From Chaenocephalus aceratus (taxonomy: Eukaryota > Chordata > Actinopteri > Perciformes > Channichthyidae): a stretch of 64,000 nucleotides of DNA. Where the stretch lies: NCBI GenBank assembly GCA_023974075.1, contig JAMFTG010000114.1, positions 62,001-126,000 on the forward strand, given 5' to 3'. A program made the position numbers and the translations under genes. Under the pieces are notes generated by a model. The model was not told the origin of the DNA. It made no database searches and was given only the letters and a program-made list of their open reading frames with translations. Each line of letters starts with the position of its first letter. Within the stretch, counting starts at the first letter, position 1. Below, one piece after another: positions 46,066 to 57,254 of the stretch.

Positions 46066-49000
46066 TACATGAATTTACCACCTGGTTGTGTCTTTCCTTC
46101 ACCTTGTATTGTGGGATGGTGAATGCCTAAGCATGAGTGCTTGTGGATGTAAGCTTGGTGCCCTCTAGTGTCTAAAAGGTGTGCATTTGCAAAAATGTTT
46201 CCTTTACAAAACTAATTTGGAAAATGTATCTTAATATTTTACAGCGCTGACAAAAGATTGTGAAAATCCCCTTAGCAAAAACAAATGTCTCAATAGTTCT
46301 AGTTTAAACTATTGCAAATGTACAAAAGGTGTGAGATATCTGCTTATGTGGCACACTGGTTCTTAAAACAATGCAGTGTTTGCTTTTGAGTTGGACTTTT
46401 TACTTTGACCTTTACCAGTAGCACTCTTTATAATGTGACTCTTAGGTTTTAGCTCAAGTGGTAAAATATCTTATCACTTTAAGGGGCTCCCACTAAATGT
46501 ACAAGTCAATTGATAGACATTGAGCACTAAACTTAAAACATGTGATTCCTTATCCCAATGTCTGCACTTGGAACTTTGAAAGTTCCTCAACTTGAATGCA
46601 AAGTGTACATGCTAGGGTAGACTCTGGCCATATTGGATTACATGTTTATAATATATTGCCTTATATTTAACATTGTAGTCTGATGAAACTTTTAATGTTA
46701 AGATGCACGAAGACCGAACAGTAGTGATGACAAAATGAAGCTTTGAATGAAGCATCGAACCACTTGGACAATTGTGTCTGAAATAAGTTCATTTCTCGAA
46801 GCTTCAATTACAGTGACCTCTCCTGGCGAAGTGCAAGGCTGCAGTGGGTTTAACTTATCTTTGCCTTGAAAAATATTCGATGCACACACACTAAGACTGA
46901 ATATCATGTTCTATTTGCAATTAAAGATTGATAATTGTGTGTATTGGGTTATTGAGAAGAGACTAGAGAGTGCTGGAAAAAAAATTCGCCCTACTGCCAG
47001 CCCACGGAGCTGTAATAATGGATTTATTGCACATGTTTGCTGTAATTCATCATTTGTAAAATATTATACTACATGGGCTGTATGATTACATCTTGTACCG
47101 TAAATGTTGTATTAAATAAAGTTAATATTACTGACGTTAGATTAACGTCCCTGTAGCTTCTTATTGCACTGTGTGTAGCCTATATATATATACACAGTGC
47201 AATAATTATTTCATGCTAAATGAAGCTCTGTTGCTTGGATATCACTAGATCCTGTTACAACGTAATATAAGTAGGCCTACATAATGATTGATGTGCACAT
47301 TAGCATCATTACTAGCTAGCCGCTAACTCGTTAATATCAAATCCATGATAACAACCATAGATATATATAAACACTAGATGGCTCATGGGAGATTTTCCAG
47401 GGGAGCTGACCGGCCGCCATCTTGCTACAGTTAACAGTTACTCTGATTCGCGTTATGTTCGCTGTTGTAAGGTGAGTGATCTGCACAAAAATACTCTTAA
47501 CTCACTGAAATCTTGACTGATTTTCAAACGGTTTGGTTTATTATAAACATGATTAGCATGGCTATGATACAGGATGCTTGGACATGTTGAAATTGCAGCT
47601 TTTCTTTGTGTATGTGGTTGTATTTATTAGCTGGCTAATAACAAGAGGCTGTGAGTGAGACCTAGTATTACGAAGTTCACCCAGCAACTTTACACCAGTG
47701 GGAGAGGCAGAACTGCTCTTTCTCTTCAACATAACTTAAGTGACACATGATTTCTTCCAAGTGGTTTGGCTTGTTAAAAACATCTTGCATTATGATACAG
47801 GAATTTGCTGGCTTTGTGTTTACAGAAGTACCTGACTATGCCGGACTTTTGTGCAGCCTACACATGGGCGGAGCCAGGATTTTTTTGCTGCAGTAGCTTA
47901 GCAGTTGCTATATGACAGCACGGCGTTGCTAGTTAATTTTCAAAATATACAAACAATACCAGTGGGCCAAGCACGAGCCTGTTCATATTGTAGCGTTCAC
48001 CGCTATTCAAGATCACTCAAGCCTTCATTGTCGAAAACGTTCTCTTTATTTACAGAACCAATCAATAGTGTAACACTCATGACTTTCACGTAACACACAC
48101 CAGAAAATGCACACACATACAGACACATTCTTGATTCATTTAAAATGACCATTTGTAACTGAGAGGAGTGACTGCTCATTTCTGCCGAGATGCTCAAAGG
48201 GTGTCAAAGACACTGTGTCTGAGAATCACTGACTAGCAGAATTTGTATATTCTGGAGTGGAGCTCTGCAGAGAGCAGGGTGGAGGAAATGAGGGCAGTGG
48301 ATCATCACGGTGCGGAGAGGAGCAGCGCTAGTTCCACTGCAGCTCGTGGTAGCAGCTAGCTGGTCCTGCTGCTGCGGGTGCAGCGGGTCAGTTGGCGGGG
48401 GCACCTGTTCTTCGTGGTCCCAATCCTCCCGGTTTTCATAGTGAACATCGGGATCCTTGTGGATAGCAGGGTTGTCCGGCTGGACCGGCTCCGTTGGAGA
48501 ACGCGGTCGTTTACGCTGACTTGTGACTGTGAGAAATGTTTCCATTTTCGATCTACTGAGAATTAGCCAAGTAACAACGAATTAAATTACAACGACCCGC
48601 TCCTGATAGATCCTGCGAAAATGTATCATATTTATACACATTCTCGCGAGCTGCGAGAAAAATATGATACATTTTCATATCAAAACAATGGGGTTGCTAA
48701 GCCGTTGCTAGGCCAATTGTTGGAGTTGCTATAGCAACTCCTAGATACCCCCTGGCGCCGCCCCTGAGCCTACGGATGCTCCAATCGCCGCTGTCTGCAA
48801 ACAAGAACCCGTGGGATCACCACATATGTTTGTTTGCTCAGTCTAATAAACCCATAACATGGTTGTGAAAGAATACCAAAGCTGAGGCTGGACGATGATT
48901 GGTTGTTGGTGTGCCATGTGTCACTGTGTGTCTTATTGGTTTTGTGTTATACTGTATTTTATTGTGTGCAGCTGGTCCTTATCTCCAAGACACATTTAAA

Positions 49001-49082
49001 ACAAATAACCTTGAAGTCCCATCTCTCCCCACCTGCTCCTGCTTCCTACATCCCCTCCACACCACACCAAGTTGTTCTTCTT

Positions 49083-49145
49083 AATAATAATAATACATTT
49101 ATTTTGGGGGGCTGCCTTTCATAACACCCAAGGACACATAGGATA
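49083..49145 (-). mobile_element. L2-like LINE 3' tail
   Basis: 'aataataataatacatttat' then 'gcctttcataacacccaagg' matches the 3' end of the LINE at 57,280-57,340. Confidence 0.6.
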
Positions 49146-49151
49146 GTTTAT

Positions 49152-49203
49152 GTTTAAATTGTTCCCTATATTGCATAGGGGCAATATAGGGAACAATTTA
49201 AAC
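49152..49203. repeat. Perfect 23-bp inverted repeat with 6-base loop
   Basis: GTTTAAATTGTTCCCTATAT plus TGC, loop ATAGGG, then the exact reverse complement. It directly follows the LINE tail. Confidence 0.9.
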
Positions 49204-50581
49204 AGTGGATTTTGTGATATATCAGCCGGGGTGAGACAAGACAAACCACAAATGGACTACAGAAGGACACCAAAGGACACATGGTACAGTTTATATTATT
49301 CTTGGTCTTTTTTCAATAACATATTTCAAAGGTTCTGGATTTGTTTATAAATCTAGAAACTAAATACAAAACTAGGATGATATGAAGATCTCATGTAAAA
49401 AAGAATTGTGATAAATTAGACAGAACTGGCCTGTCTGTGAGCACATTTTATGTTGGTTTGGTTCTTCTGATAAAGGTGTGAATATCTAAATAATATAACA
49501 ATATAATAATAACATATGCTATTGTCATCATTAGTTGTGTTCCTGTTCTTAAAGCTAAGGCATTGCTAAAATAACAACTCTTGGCTTACAGAGTGGTAAC
49601 ATGAGACCGATTTTTATATATAAAATATAAATGTATTTTAATTTTATAATTTATTTTAAATATTAACAATATAATAAAATAAATGGAAATATATACACCG
49701 GCAAATATTTAATATAAATACCTTGTGTGTGTGTGTGTATAGCTATTGCTTTATCTGATTAATGTTATTTTCATATGAAAGTCCATAATTATAAGTATGC
49801 AGTATCATAACTACATCTTTGATGTTTATAAAAACCAAACCGTTTGATAATTGGTTGAAAATTGAGCAAGCTATGGTTATTTAAATAGTAAACCATAATG
49901 TTATGAATGAGAGAACTCCCTGTAGCAAGATGGCGGCCAAGTGGCAACGTCGGTCTCCATTGGCCAGCAGCGCGGGTGAGTCATCTAGTGTTTATATATA
50001 TCTATGATAACAACAACCCATTACCATGCTGTCATGAACGCATGGTGCTGTTACGTGTACGCAAATTGACGTGCTTTATGTGAACGAGCATTTTGGTTAA
50101 AGTTGCGCATGCGCTATGAGTGTACATACGGGTACTTCTCAGGCATGCCGGGTAATCTGTGACGTTTCGCTCTCTCAAAAGTTGGGCCATTTTATCATCA
50201 TGCGCTATTGAGCAACTCTCATAGGAATGAATGAGGCCCCGCCTCCCAGGCTGTATCCAGTTCTTATTATACATCCATGATTGAATCGCGTGAATGTACC
50301 GCGAACCAGTCAAGTTATTCATTCAGGAAATGAAGCAGTTGCTGCTTCGGACGTCACATGTCACGTGATTTGAAGCAGTTGCTGCTTCGGACGTCATATG
50401 TCACGTGATTTGAAGCAAGCTGCGAAGCACTGCTTCTATGGAATAGGAAGTCCAGGGTTGAAGCTCCGTTCGAAGCTTCAGTGTCAAACTGCCATATACC
50501 GAACAGTACAAGCTTCTTGAAGAATATGGGTTGTTTTAACCCAAACATTTATAAAAGTTAATTCACCGGCCGCTAATTTTC

Positions 50582-50825
50582 TGATGACTATGAACTGATT
50601 TGTAATATTGTGTATTGTAGTGCCAGGAAAAGGGAGTCGGGGGCGGTGTGTTAAGAACAGAGTTCCAATCCTTATTAGCCATTAATAACAGAGAGGTTAT
50701 CACATGAACTGCTCTGCTTGACGAGCTAGCAGGAATGGAAGCTAACGCTACAGGTGTTCCCACTAGAGGGTCCGTGTGGCAACACAATACGAGAGGTGAA
50801 TAATGTCCAATAACGTGTCACCACA
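50582..50825 (-). repeat. 3' LTR of a Ty3/gypsy remnant
   Basis: On the minus strand it starts TGTGGTGACACG just after a G-rich polypurine tract (50,830-50,837) and ends near TAGTCATCA. The first 130 bases recur at 62,108-62,239. The outer boundary is estimated. Confidence 0.65.
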
Positions 50826-50841
50826 CAAGCCCCCCCAGAAT

Positions 50842-52505
50842 TCACATGTAAACAAAATCCGTATGGCGGGGAGGAACAATCCGCCTGCCCCCACGAGACC
50901 TGTGCACCGGAGTCGGTACAGCGACCTCCGCCCGTGCGGCCCCTGACAGAGGAGGGACCGGAACAACAGGTCCACACTCCCTGACAGGAATCAAAGCCGG
51001 GGGTCGGCCCTGTCTCGGCGGCCAAGCCAGCACCACCGGCCGGTCCACGTCCAAGTGAGCAGCCTTCACCTGGTCAACCGAGACGTGATCAGCCTTACCG
51101 CCCATTTCAACCACCAGGTGTTTTTCACCGTGTTCCAAAACCCGGAAAGGTCCATCGTAAGGGGGCTGCATGGGGTCTCTGTGTGCGTCGTGACGATGAA
51201 GACGTGCCCAGCCGAGTGTAGCTCCGCGGGAACTTGAGACCCTGGCGCACCGTGCTGAGTAGTCGGGACTGGAGCGAAAGCCTCCGCCGCGTCACGCAGA
51301 AAAACTCGCTGGGCCGTGGCAGACCAGGGAGCTGATGCATTTGGGAGGAAATCCCCCGGAACTCTCAGCGGCTGACCGTAGACCATCTCCGCTGTAGAAC
51401 ACTGCAGATCTTCCTTAGGTGCGGTCCTCAGGCCCAGCATTACCCAGGGCAGCTTGTTGACCCGGTTACCGTCCGTAAGGCCGGCCTTGAGGGCCGCCTT
51501 CAGCCTGAGGGTAGTAAGCGGTAGTCCTGTGCAGCTTAACCCCCAAACCGCCTGCCACAGCGTTCCAGAGCTCGGACGTGAACTGAGAGCCCCTGTCAGA
51601 GGAAATGTCTGACGGGGTGCCAAAACGACACACCCACGTTGCAATGAAGGCCCGGGCAACGTCTGCGGCTGATGTCGAAAAGAGCGGAACCGCCTCCGGC
51701 CAATGCGTTGTTCTGTCCACCATGGTGAGGAGGTAGGAAAACCCCTGAGAGGAAGGCAATGGACCAACCAGGTCAATGTTGACGTGATCAAACCTCCTCT
51801 CAGGCACCAGGAAACGCTCCAACGGGGCCTTCGTGTGGCGGTGCACCTTAGCGCGTTGAAAAGCCACGCACACCCTGGCCCAAGTCCTTACGTCCCTTTT
51901 CAGTCCTTGGCAAACAAACTTCGCCGCTACCAAATGTACCGAAGGTTTAACGCCGGAGTGTGACAGGCCGTGCACAGCCTCGAACACAGGACTCCTCCAG
52001 ATGGCAGGGACGACAGGCCGCGCCAGGCCCGTAGAGACGTCACACAGGAGAGTAATGCCCCGCGTCGCCGAACACCACGTCCTCCAAGCGCAGCCCCGCG
52101 CTCTCCACCTTCAGAGCCTGGACGCCGGGATCTGTGACCTGGTCCGCCGGGATCTGTGACCTGGTCCGCCGGGATCTGTGACCTGGTCCGCCGCCATGCG
52201 AGTATAGCCCAGGCCCAACTGGACGGCACCAATGACGACCCTGGAGAGGCAATCAGCAACCAGGTTCGACTTGCCAGCCACCTGCTTAATGTCCGTAGTG
52301 AACTCCGATATGTAGGACAGCTGCCGCTGCTGACGTGCCGACCAAGGCTCCAACACTTTTGGCATGGCGAAGGTGAGCGGCTTGTGTTCGACAAACGCCG
52401 TACATTCACGGCCTTCCAGCATGAAACGGAAGTGCCGCACGGCCAAATAAAGTCAGAGGAGATCCGGGTCAAAGGCGCTGTATGTGCGTTCTCTAGGCAT
52501 CAGCT
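50842..52505 (-). pseudogene. Broken Ty3/gypsy pol (RNase H end and integrase)
   Basis: RNase H C-terminal part at 52,446-52,200 (VEHKPLTFAM, VAGKSNLVADCLSR). Three 22-bp repeats follow (52,130-52,195). Integrase zinc-finger region and core at 51,987-51,466: NIDLVGPLP and SSDRGSQFTS keep the two Asp positions, but the zinc finger's last Cys is lost (CVAF) and the piece with the catalytic Glu is deleted after AYYPQA, with a frameshift. The C-terminal part is split between two frames to 50,842. Not functional. Confidence 0.85.
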
Positions 52506-52510
52506 GGCGT

Positions 52511-53484
52511 CAGTGACCACCAACTGGCGGCCTGCGGGCCACATCCGGCCCGCCAGACATTCTCATCAGGCCCGCACGACGGGGGTGACTGGTTACTGCT
52601 TTCGCCTCCCACCCATTTTTTTTTTTACAACGTCGTGAGTAAGGTGCAGTACCGGAGTCCAACAGAGAGGCAGCAGCTGCTGGACAGTAGACTGCGTACT
52701 GCGAAACCTTCCCTGCCTTCAAGAAGAAGTGACCCTTCGTTGTGAAGAGTCTGCTTTGTGTGCTCCGCAGCAGTAGCCCTGCTGTGACGGAGTCGAACAG
52801 AGAGGCAGGAGCTGCGGGACAGTAGCCGAGAAGCAGGGTTGGGTTGTAACCATAGACTGGTTGTAACGTAATACATGTAACGGCGTTACGCAGAATATAA
52901 AAATCAAGTAGGCTAACTGTATTCAGCTGGCGTTACATTTCAAAAACGAGTAATCTGATTAGTTACTTTCATAAACCTGAAGTGAATACATTTTGGAATA
53001 CTTATTGGAATTATTGGTGGAAAAGTTTCCTCACAAAATGTAATATTCATTACCGGCAGAACTGTGTGCACACTGCACAGCGCTGCAGCATGTCTGTGAG
53101 TGAGAGAGGTGCAGCGTGTATGTGAGGCCCCGCCCCCGCACTCAGTGAGAGAGAGAGATCTCTTTTAAAATATATTGAAAGTTAGAAACGGAGATGGTTG
53201 GATAAAATGTGCAAGATAACGTTTATGTAGCATTTCTTTAGTTGAAATTATGACATTTCATAACGGGATCAAATCAAAGTGAATGGCCTGTTGCTGCTGA
53301 ATGCATGGGGCAAGTGACTGGAAGAAGTTTTAAAAGTTATTACATCGTTTCAGATAATAAATTAAAGGTCCGCAGTACCTGAGCGTGCGCCACTAGCATT
53401 GTGGACTATATAAAAATCACTGGCCCGCGATTTTGTCTATTGGATACATTTTAGCCCTTGGACAAATGTAGTTGGTGATCCCTG
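52511..53484. mobile_element. hAT-type element at the inner edge of the right inverted-repeat arm
   Basis: Left end CAGTGACCACCAAC and right end reading (inverse) CAGGGATCACCAAC, as in Charlie-like hAT elements. The two flanking octamers differ (GCTGGCGT and CCTTAAAC). Interior includes 'gcaggagctgcgggacagta' direct repeats at 52,662-52,690 and 52,800-52,825. Confidence 0.7.
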
Positions 53485-54222
53485 CCTTAAACCCACTGCA
53501 GCCTTGCACTTCGCCGGGGAGGTCGCTGTAATTGAAGCTTCGAGAAATGAACTTATTTCCGACACAAGTGGTTCGATGCTTCATTCAAAGCTTCATTTTG
53601 CCATCACTACTGTTCGGTATTAGTGTATCTTTACATTAAAAGTTTCATCAGACTACAATTTTAAATATAAAGCAATATGTAATGCAATAAGACCACAGTC
53701 TACACTAGCATGTACACTTTGCATTCAAGTTGAGGAACTTTCAAAGTTTCAAGTGCAGACATTGGGATAAGGAATCACATGTTTTAAGTTTAGTGCTCAA
53801 TGTCTATCAATTGACTTGTACATTTAGTGGGAGCCCCTTAAAGTGATACGATATTTTACCGCTTGAGCTAAAACCTAAGAGTCACATTATAAAGAGTGCC
53901 ACTGGTAAAGGTCAAAGTAAAAAGTCCAACTCAAAAGCAAACACTGCATTGTTTTAAGAACCAGTGTGCCACACAAGCAGATATCTCACACTTTTGTACA
54001 TTTGCAATAGTTTAAACTAGAACTATTGAGACATTTGTTTTGCTAAGGGGATTTTCACAATCTTTTGTCAGCGCTGTAAAGTATTAACCTGTTAAGCCCA
54101 AATGCACACCTTTTAGACACTAGAGGGCACCAAGCTTACATCCACAAGCACTCATGCTTAGGCATTCACCATCCCACAATACAAGGTGAAGGAAAGACAC
54201 AACCAGGTGGTAAATTCATGTA

Positions 54223-54228
54223 TTTATT
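54223..54228 (-). promoter_or_regulatory. Polyadenylation signal of copy B
   Basis: AATAAA on the minus strand at the position matching copy A. Confidence 0.6.
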
Positions 54229-54346
54229 TAAAAAACGAAATATTCATCCGAGGACACCAGCTGCACCTGTAAGCACAAACACACATTAGTCACCAGGTTT
54301 AAGTTCATGTATAGAACAGCAAGAAAGCGAGCACAGTACACACCTG

Positions 54347-54528
54347 CTATTGTCCCCACTTTGGACCGACACGAAACCATTTGGCATTTATGTGAGCACT
54401 CGGGACTTGAGGTTTGGGAGGAGCAACCTGAGGAAAGATGTAGGCCTGGGGTTCAGCCTGCCTCTGAGGGGCCACGTAGGCCCTGTTGGGAGCCTCGTAG
54501 GCCTGGTTCGTTGCTTGCCGCTGAGGGG
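54347..54528 (-). pseudogene. Out-of-frame C-terminal coding remnant of copy B
   Basis: Encodes the same last residues as copy A (QAYIFPQVAPPKPQVPSA region) in the frame lost by the upstream deletion. The downstream donor reads GTGTGT where copy A has GTGAGT. Confidence 0.65.
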
Positions 54529-55992
54529 CTACGTAGGCCTTCTTGGGCGTCTCGTAGGGCCTGTTGGGAGTCCTGTTGGGAGTCTCGTAGGGCCTGTTGG
54601 GGGTCCTGTTGGGAGTCTCGTAGGGCCTGTTGGGGGTCCTGTTGGGAGTCTCGTAGGGCCTGTTGGGGGTCCTGTTGGGAGTCTCGTAGGCCCTGTTGGG
54701 AGTCCTGTTGGGAGTCTCGTAGGCCCTGTTGGGAGTCCTGTTGGGAGTCTCGTAGGCCCTGTTGGGGGTCCTGTTGGGAGTCTCGTAGGCCCTGTTGGGA
54801 GTCTCGTAGGCCCTGTTGGGAGTCTGCTGCGGGGAGCATTGTAGGCCTTGTTGGGAGCATTGTAGGCCTTGTTGGGAGCATTGTAGGCCTTGTTGGGAGC
54901 CTCGTAGGCCTGGTTTGTTGCTTGCCGCTGAGGGGCCACGTAGGCCTTGATGGGAGTCTGGTAGGCCTGCTGGGGCTTCCTGACACTCACTTTCTCCTGC
55001 CCAGGAGCCTTCAGCCGTCTGATAGCATACCCACCATATTTATCAGGGATGATGTGGGTCTTGGTCGGGGCTAACTTCTTACCAGAAGTTCCCTCTCTGG
55101 ACGATTTGGAGTCGTAGCTCGTTGAGTAACTGCGAGTTTTGAAGATGGGACCATTTCCTACATTGGACTCAAGAGAAGTGCCATAACTTGAGGCCATGGA
55201 AGTAGCCTTGTAGCTTCCTCGGGCATTTCCTGCATTCCCTGAAAACAGTTTGTATGGGTTCACAACCTCAGTCTGGCTGGGGTTTTTAGAAGCTGAGGGA
55301 CGGGAAGGTTTATCCGTTTTAGACACTAGCTTAGCGCGAACACTGGAGGAAGTTTTGGTCCGTGCAGGGATTTGGTTTGGCTCAGGAGCGCCGGCACCAA
55401 ACAGGCTGGAAGACTTCCCCTCGTCCTTGTTGCTGCTCTTACTCAGAGAATAGCTACCGGCAATAGCAGTAGAAAGGCCATAAACACGCTGTTTAGGCAC
55501 ACGATTCAAGTTAGGTTTTGACACTGAGCTGCCCTGCACTAACCTGACTTTAGCCAAGCCACTTTTAGCAGGCTCTGAAACGGTTTGTGTGTAGCCACCA
55601 GTAGAAGGCCCCCAGCTAAAACGACTGCCCACAGCTGAAGGTATGTTTAAGTTTCTGCTTAGGGCCTGTCTGAGTCGATTCTGGAGATAGTCGTCACCAG
55701 CTTCCCGATTATTTTGCCTGAAGCCAACATATGTGTTGTTGTTCTTGCTCTGAGCTGCTAGAGAAAAAGAAGAATATTAAAGCCACAGCTATAGTCATTC
55801 ACAGCACTTAAGTGAAATGTTGTGCTTAGCTCACCTTTTGAAGCCCACAAACAGCGCACATGCTCTGCTTGAACCAAGACAATAAGGACAATCCTGCACA
55901 GAAATATGTAAACATCAGAGAACGCAGACAGCGAACAATAATCAACTTTGCATATCTGCAGAAACTTACCCCAAATGAATTCCACAAGTCAT
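54529..55992 (-). CDS. Copy B of the secreted repeat protein, frameshifted (possible pseudogene)
   Basis: Exons 55970-55992, 55835-55893 and 55757 down to 54529 stay open for 436 codons. The N-terminal part is nearly identical to copy A (MTCGIHLG signal start; DDYLQNRL; GYAIRRLKAPGQEK). At about 54,833 one base is missing relative to copy A ('ccccgcagcag' for 'ccccagcagcag'). The repeat then reads as PTGPTRLPTG instead of PNRAYETPNR and stops at 54,529. The ancestral repeat frame and the C-terminus (AKWFRVGPKWGQ, stop at 54,347-54,349) remain intact but out of frame. The repeat is about 220 bp longer than in copy A, in regular 33-bp (11-residue) units. Splice sites, promoter elements and poly(A) signal are kept, so the break is either recent, an assembly error in the repeat, or a tolerated new C-terminus. 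Confidence 0.6.
55835..55893 (-). CDS. Copy B coding exon 2
   Basis: Signal-peptide exon, IVLIVLVQAEHVRCLWASK. One substitution (Leu to Val) from copy A. Confidence 0.7.
55970..55992 (-). CDS. Copy B coding exon 1
   Basis: MTCGIHL plus two bases; donor GTAAGT. The (GA)n/(CA)n stretch just before the ATG is longer than in copy A. Confidence 0.65.
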
Positions 55993-56436
55993 ATTTCTCT
56001 CTCTCTCTCTGTGTGTGTTCCAACACAGCAGCAGCAAAGAACCAGTAGCCCCGAAGTGACTTGCTCTGCTTGTCTGAGCAGCAGAAAGGAGGCTTTATTG
56101 CAGCTTGCAGCCAATCAGGGCCTAATGAGCTGATTGTCTACAGGTGCTGCTGTGCTGTCAGGGTGGCAACTGAGTGCTGTTGATTTTCTGATTTTCTGTC
56201 ACCTCTGAGTTCTTAGTCCTGCGCAAAAAACTGTAAGGTAAAAGAGCAATATCTCAAACCCCTAAATGACCATTTTGTACATCAGACTTTCTCACAAAGG
56301 GTTACTTTCAGTTGTTCAAGAAACTTGTTTGTTTTTGTTGCATTTCTCAGGGTAAAATGAAGAAAGTGAAAACAGAAAACATTTGGGATTTATTGAAGCA
56401 ATTGGAGCAAAAATATGTTTTTGTTTCACCCTGTTG

Positions 56437-56630
56437 TTACATTACATTACATGTCACTTGTTAGACGCTTTTATCCAAAGCGACTTACATACTCAATACT
56501 GTGGACAATCCACAGGAGCAATTGGGGGGTGATGTGTCTCAGGGACACAACGACATGCTGACTGCAGTGGGGTTTGAACATGTGACCCGCTGATCTGAAC
56601 ACCAACGCACAACCCACTACACCACACGTC
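56437..56630 (-). repeat. tRNA-derived SINE, right-arm copy
   Basis: Reverse-complement counterpart of 43,931-44,120. Confidence 0.75.
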
Positions 56631-57254
56631 TTTTTTTGCTTGTATTTTGGTACTGTTATTGGTTTTGTGAATATCTTTAGGACAAAGAAAAACAAGATTC
56701 AAGTTTGAATGTTCATTTGAGTTTTTGAGTTTTTGAGTTAAGTCCTTTTTGTTGGCTATGGTATTAGAGACTGTGTGCATGTGTGTCTGTCCTGCTTTCA
56801 GAATAATCATATATACTGTTATGTGCTCACTCCGTCACAAACACATGCGTTTTCATTAAGATAAAACATTTAAATACACTTGCAAAAAGAGTTTTAGGCA
56901 CGCTACTTCTGTACTTGTGTTAAAGTGTTTGATACTACATTGGCTGTTTGAGTAAACCATTCTTGTGATATGATTGATATATGCACAAAATCCCTCGAAC
57001 CATAAGCAACACAACACAGGACATTGAGCAAAAAAAAACATTAAGGTAACAAAGGGAAAGTGATTGAAATGCAAATGGTGGTGAAGTATTTGCATAAAGT
57101 TTGTAAACAGATTGTTTAATATAGTTTTGCTGTTGTTTATGCAGCCCATATTCTCTTTATTCATTGATATATTTTCACAGTTTCTAGGTTCTTGTACAAA
57201 GTGGAGGCAGGCAAGAAAAACAAATATATCCTTTCACGGACAATGAGTTGGAGC

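Larger units (their letters stand above)
43330..46852 (+). repeat. Left arm of a large inverted duplication containing gene copy A
   Basis: Collinear, in reverse complement, with 53,487-57,230 from 'ttgtttttcttgcctgcctc' to 'ctgcagtgggtttaa', with only scattered substitutions and small indels. It includes the SINE, the whole gene and the end of a hAT element. The spacer between arms is about 6.6 kb. Confidence 0.92.
47356..50006. mobile_element. 2.65-kb hAT-type element with perfect 8-bp target duplication, nested
   Basis: Near-perfect inverted ends of about 29 bp starting CATAGATATATATAAACACT; ATAACAAC at 47,348-47,355 and 50,007-50,014. Subterminal AAGATGGCGGC motifs occur inverted at 47,415 and 49,928. 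No transposase; a 113-codon minus-strand frame at 48,204-48,545 is Pro/Gln-rich and not recognised. Confidence 0.85.
46722..50498. mobile_element. hAT-type element with perfect 8-bp target duplication, carrying a nested element
   Basis: Starts TAGTGATG; CCGAACAG flanks both sides (46,714-46,721 and 50,499-50,506). Clusters of 'gaagctt' motifs at both ends recall the element at 36,921. A 41-bp tandem duplication ('tgaagcagttgctgcttcgg...') is at 50,327-50,412. The left 130 bp also occur at the inner edge of the right inverted-repeat arm. Confidence 0.75.
50582..52510 (-). mobile_element. Ty3/gypsy retrotransposon remnant, 3' half, inverted orientation
   Basis: From the RNase H C-terminal part through integrase to the 3' LTR. 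Same family as 58,690-62,239. It is cut at 52,510 by the hAT-type element at 52,511. No 5' half. Confidence 0.85.
53487..57230 (-). repeat. Right arm of the large inverted duplication containing gene copy B
   Basis: Reverse complement of 43,330-46,852. Slightly longer, mainly through expansion of the coding repeat at 54,540-54,840. The arm starts inside the hAT end shared with 46,722-46,852 and stops where the L2-like LINE begins. Confidence 0.92.

Noticed and set aside
48204..48545. 113-codon minus-strand frame inside the hAT-like element, as a transposase
   Set aside because: Pro/Gln-rich, no hAT dimerisation or catalytic motif; could at most be a relic.
54307..55074. 255-codon plus-strand frame across copy B
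   Set aside because: Antisense shadow of the stop-free coding repeat of copy B. The same shadow appears on the minus strand of copy A (45,475-45,982).
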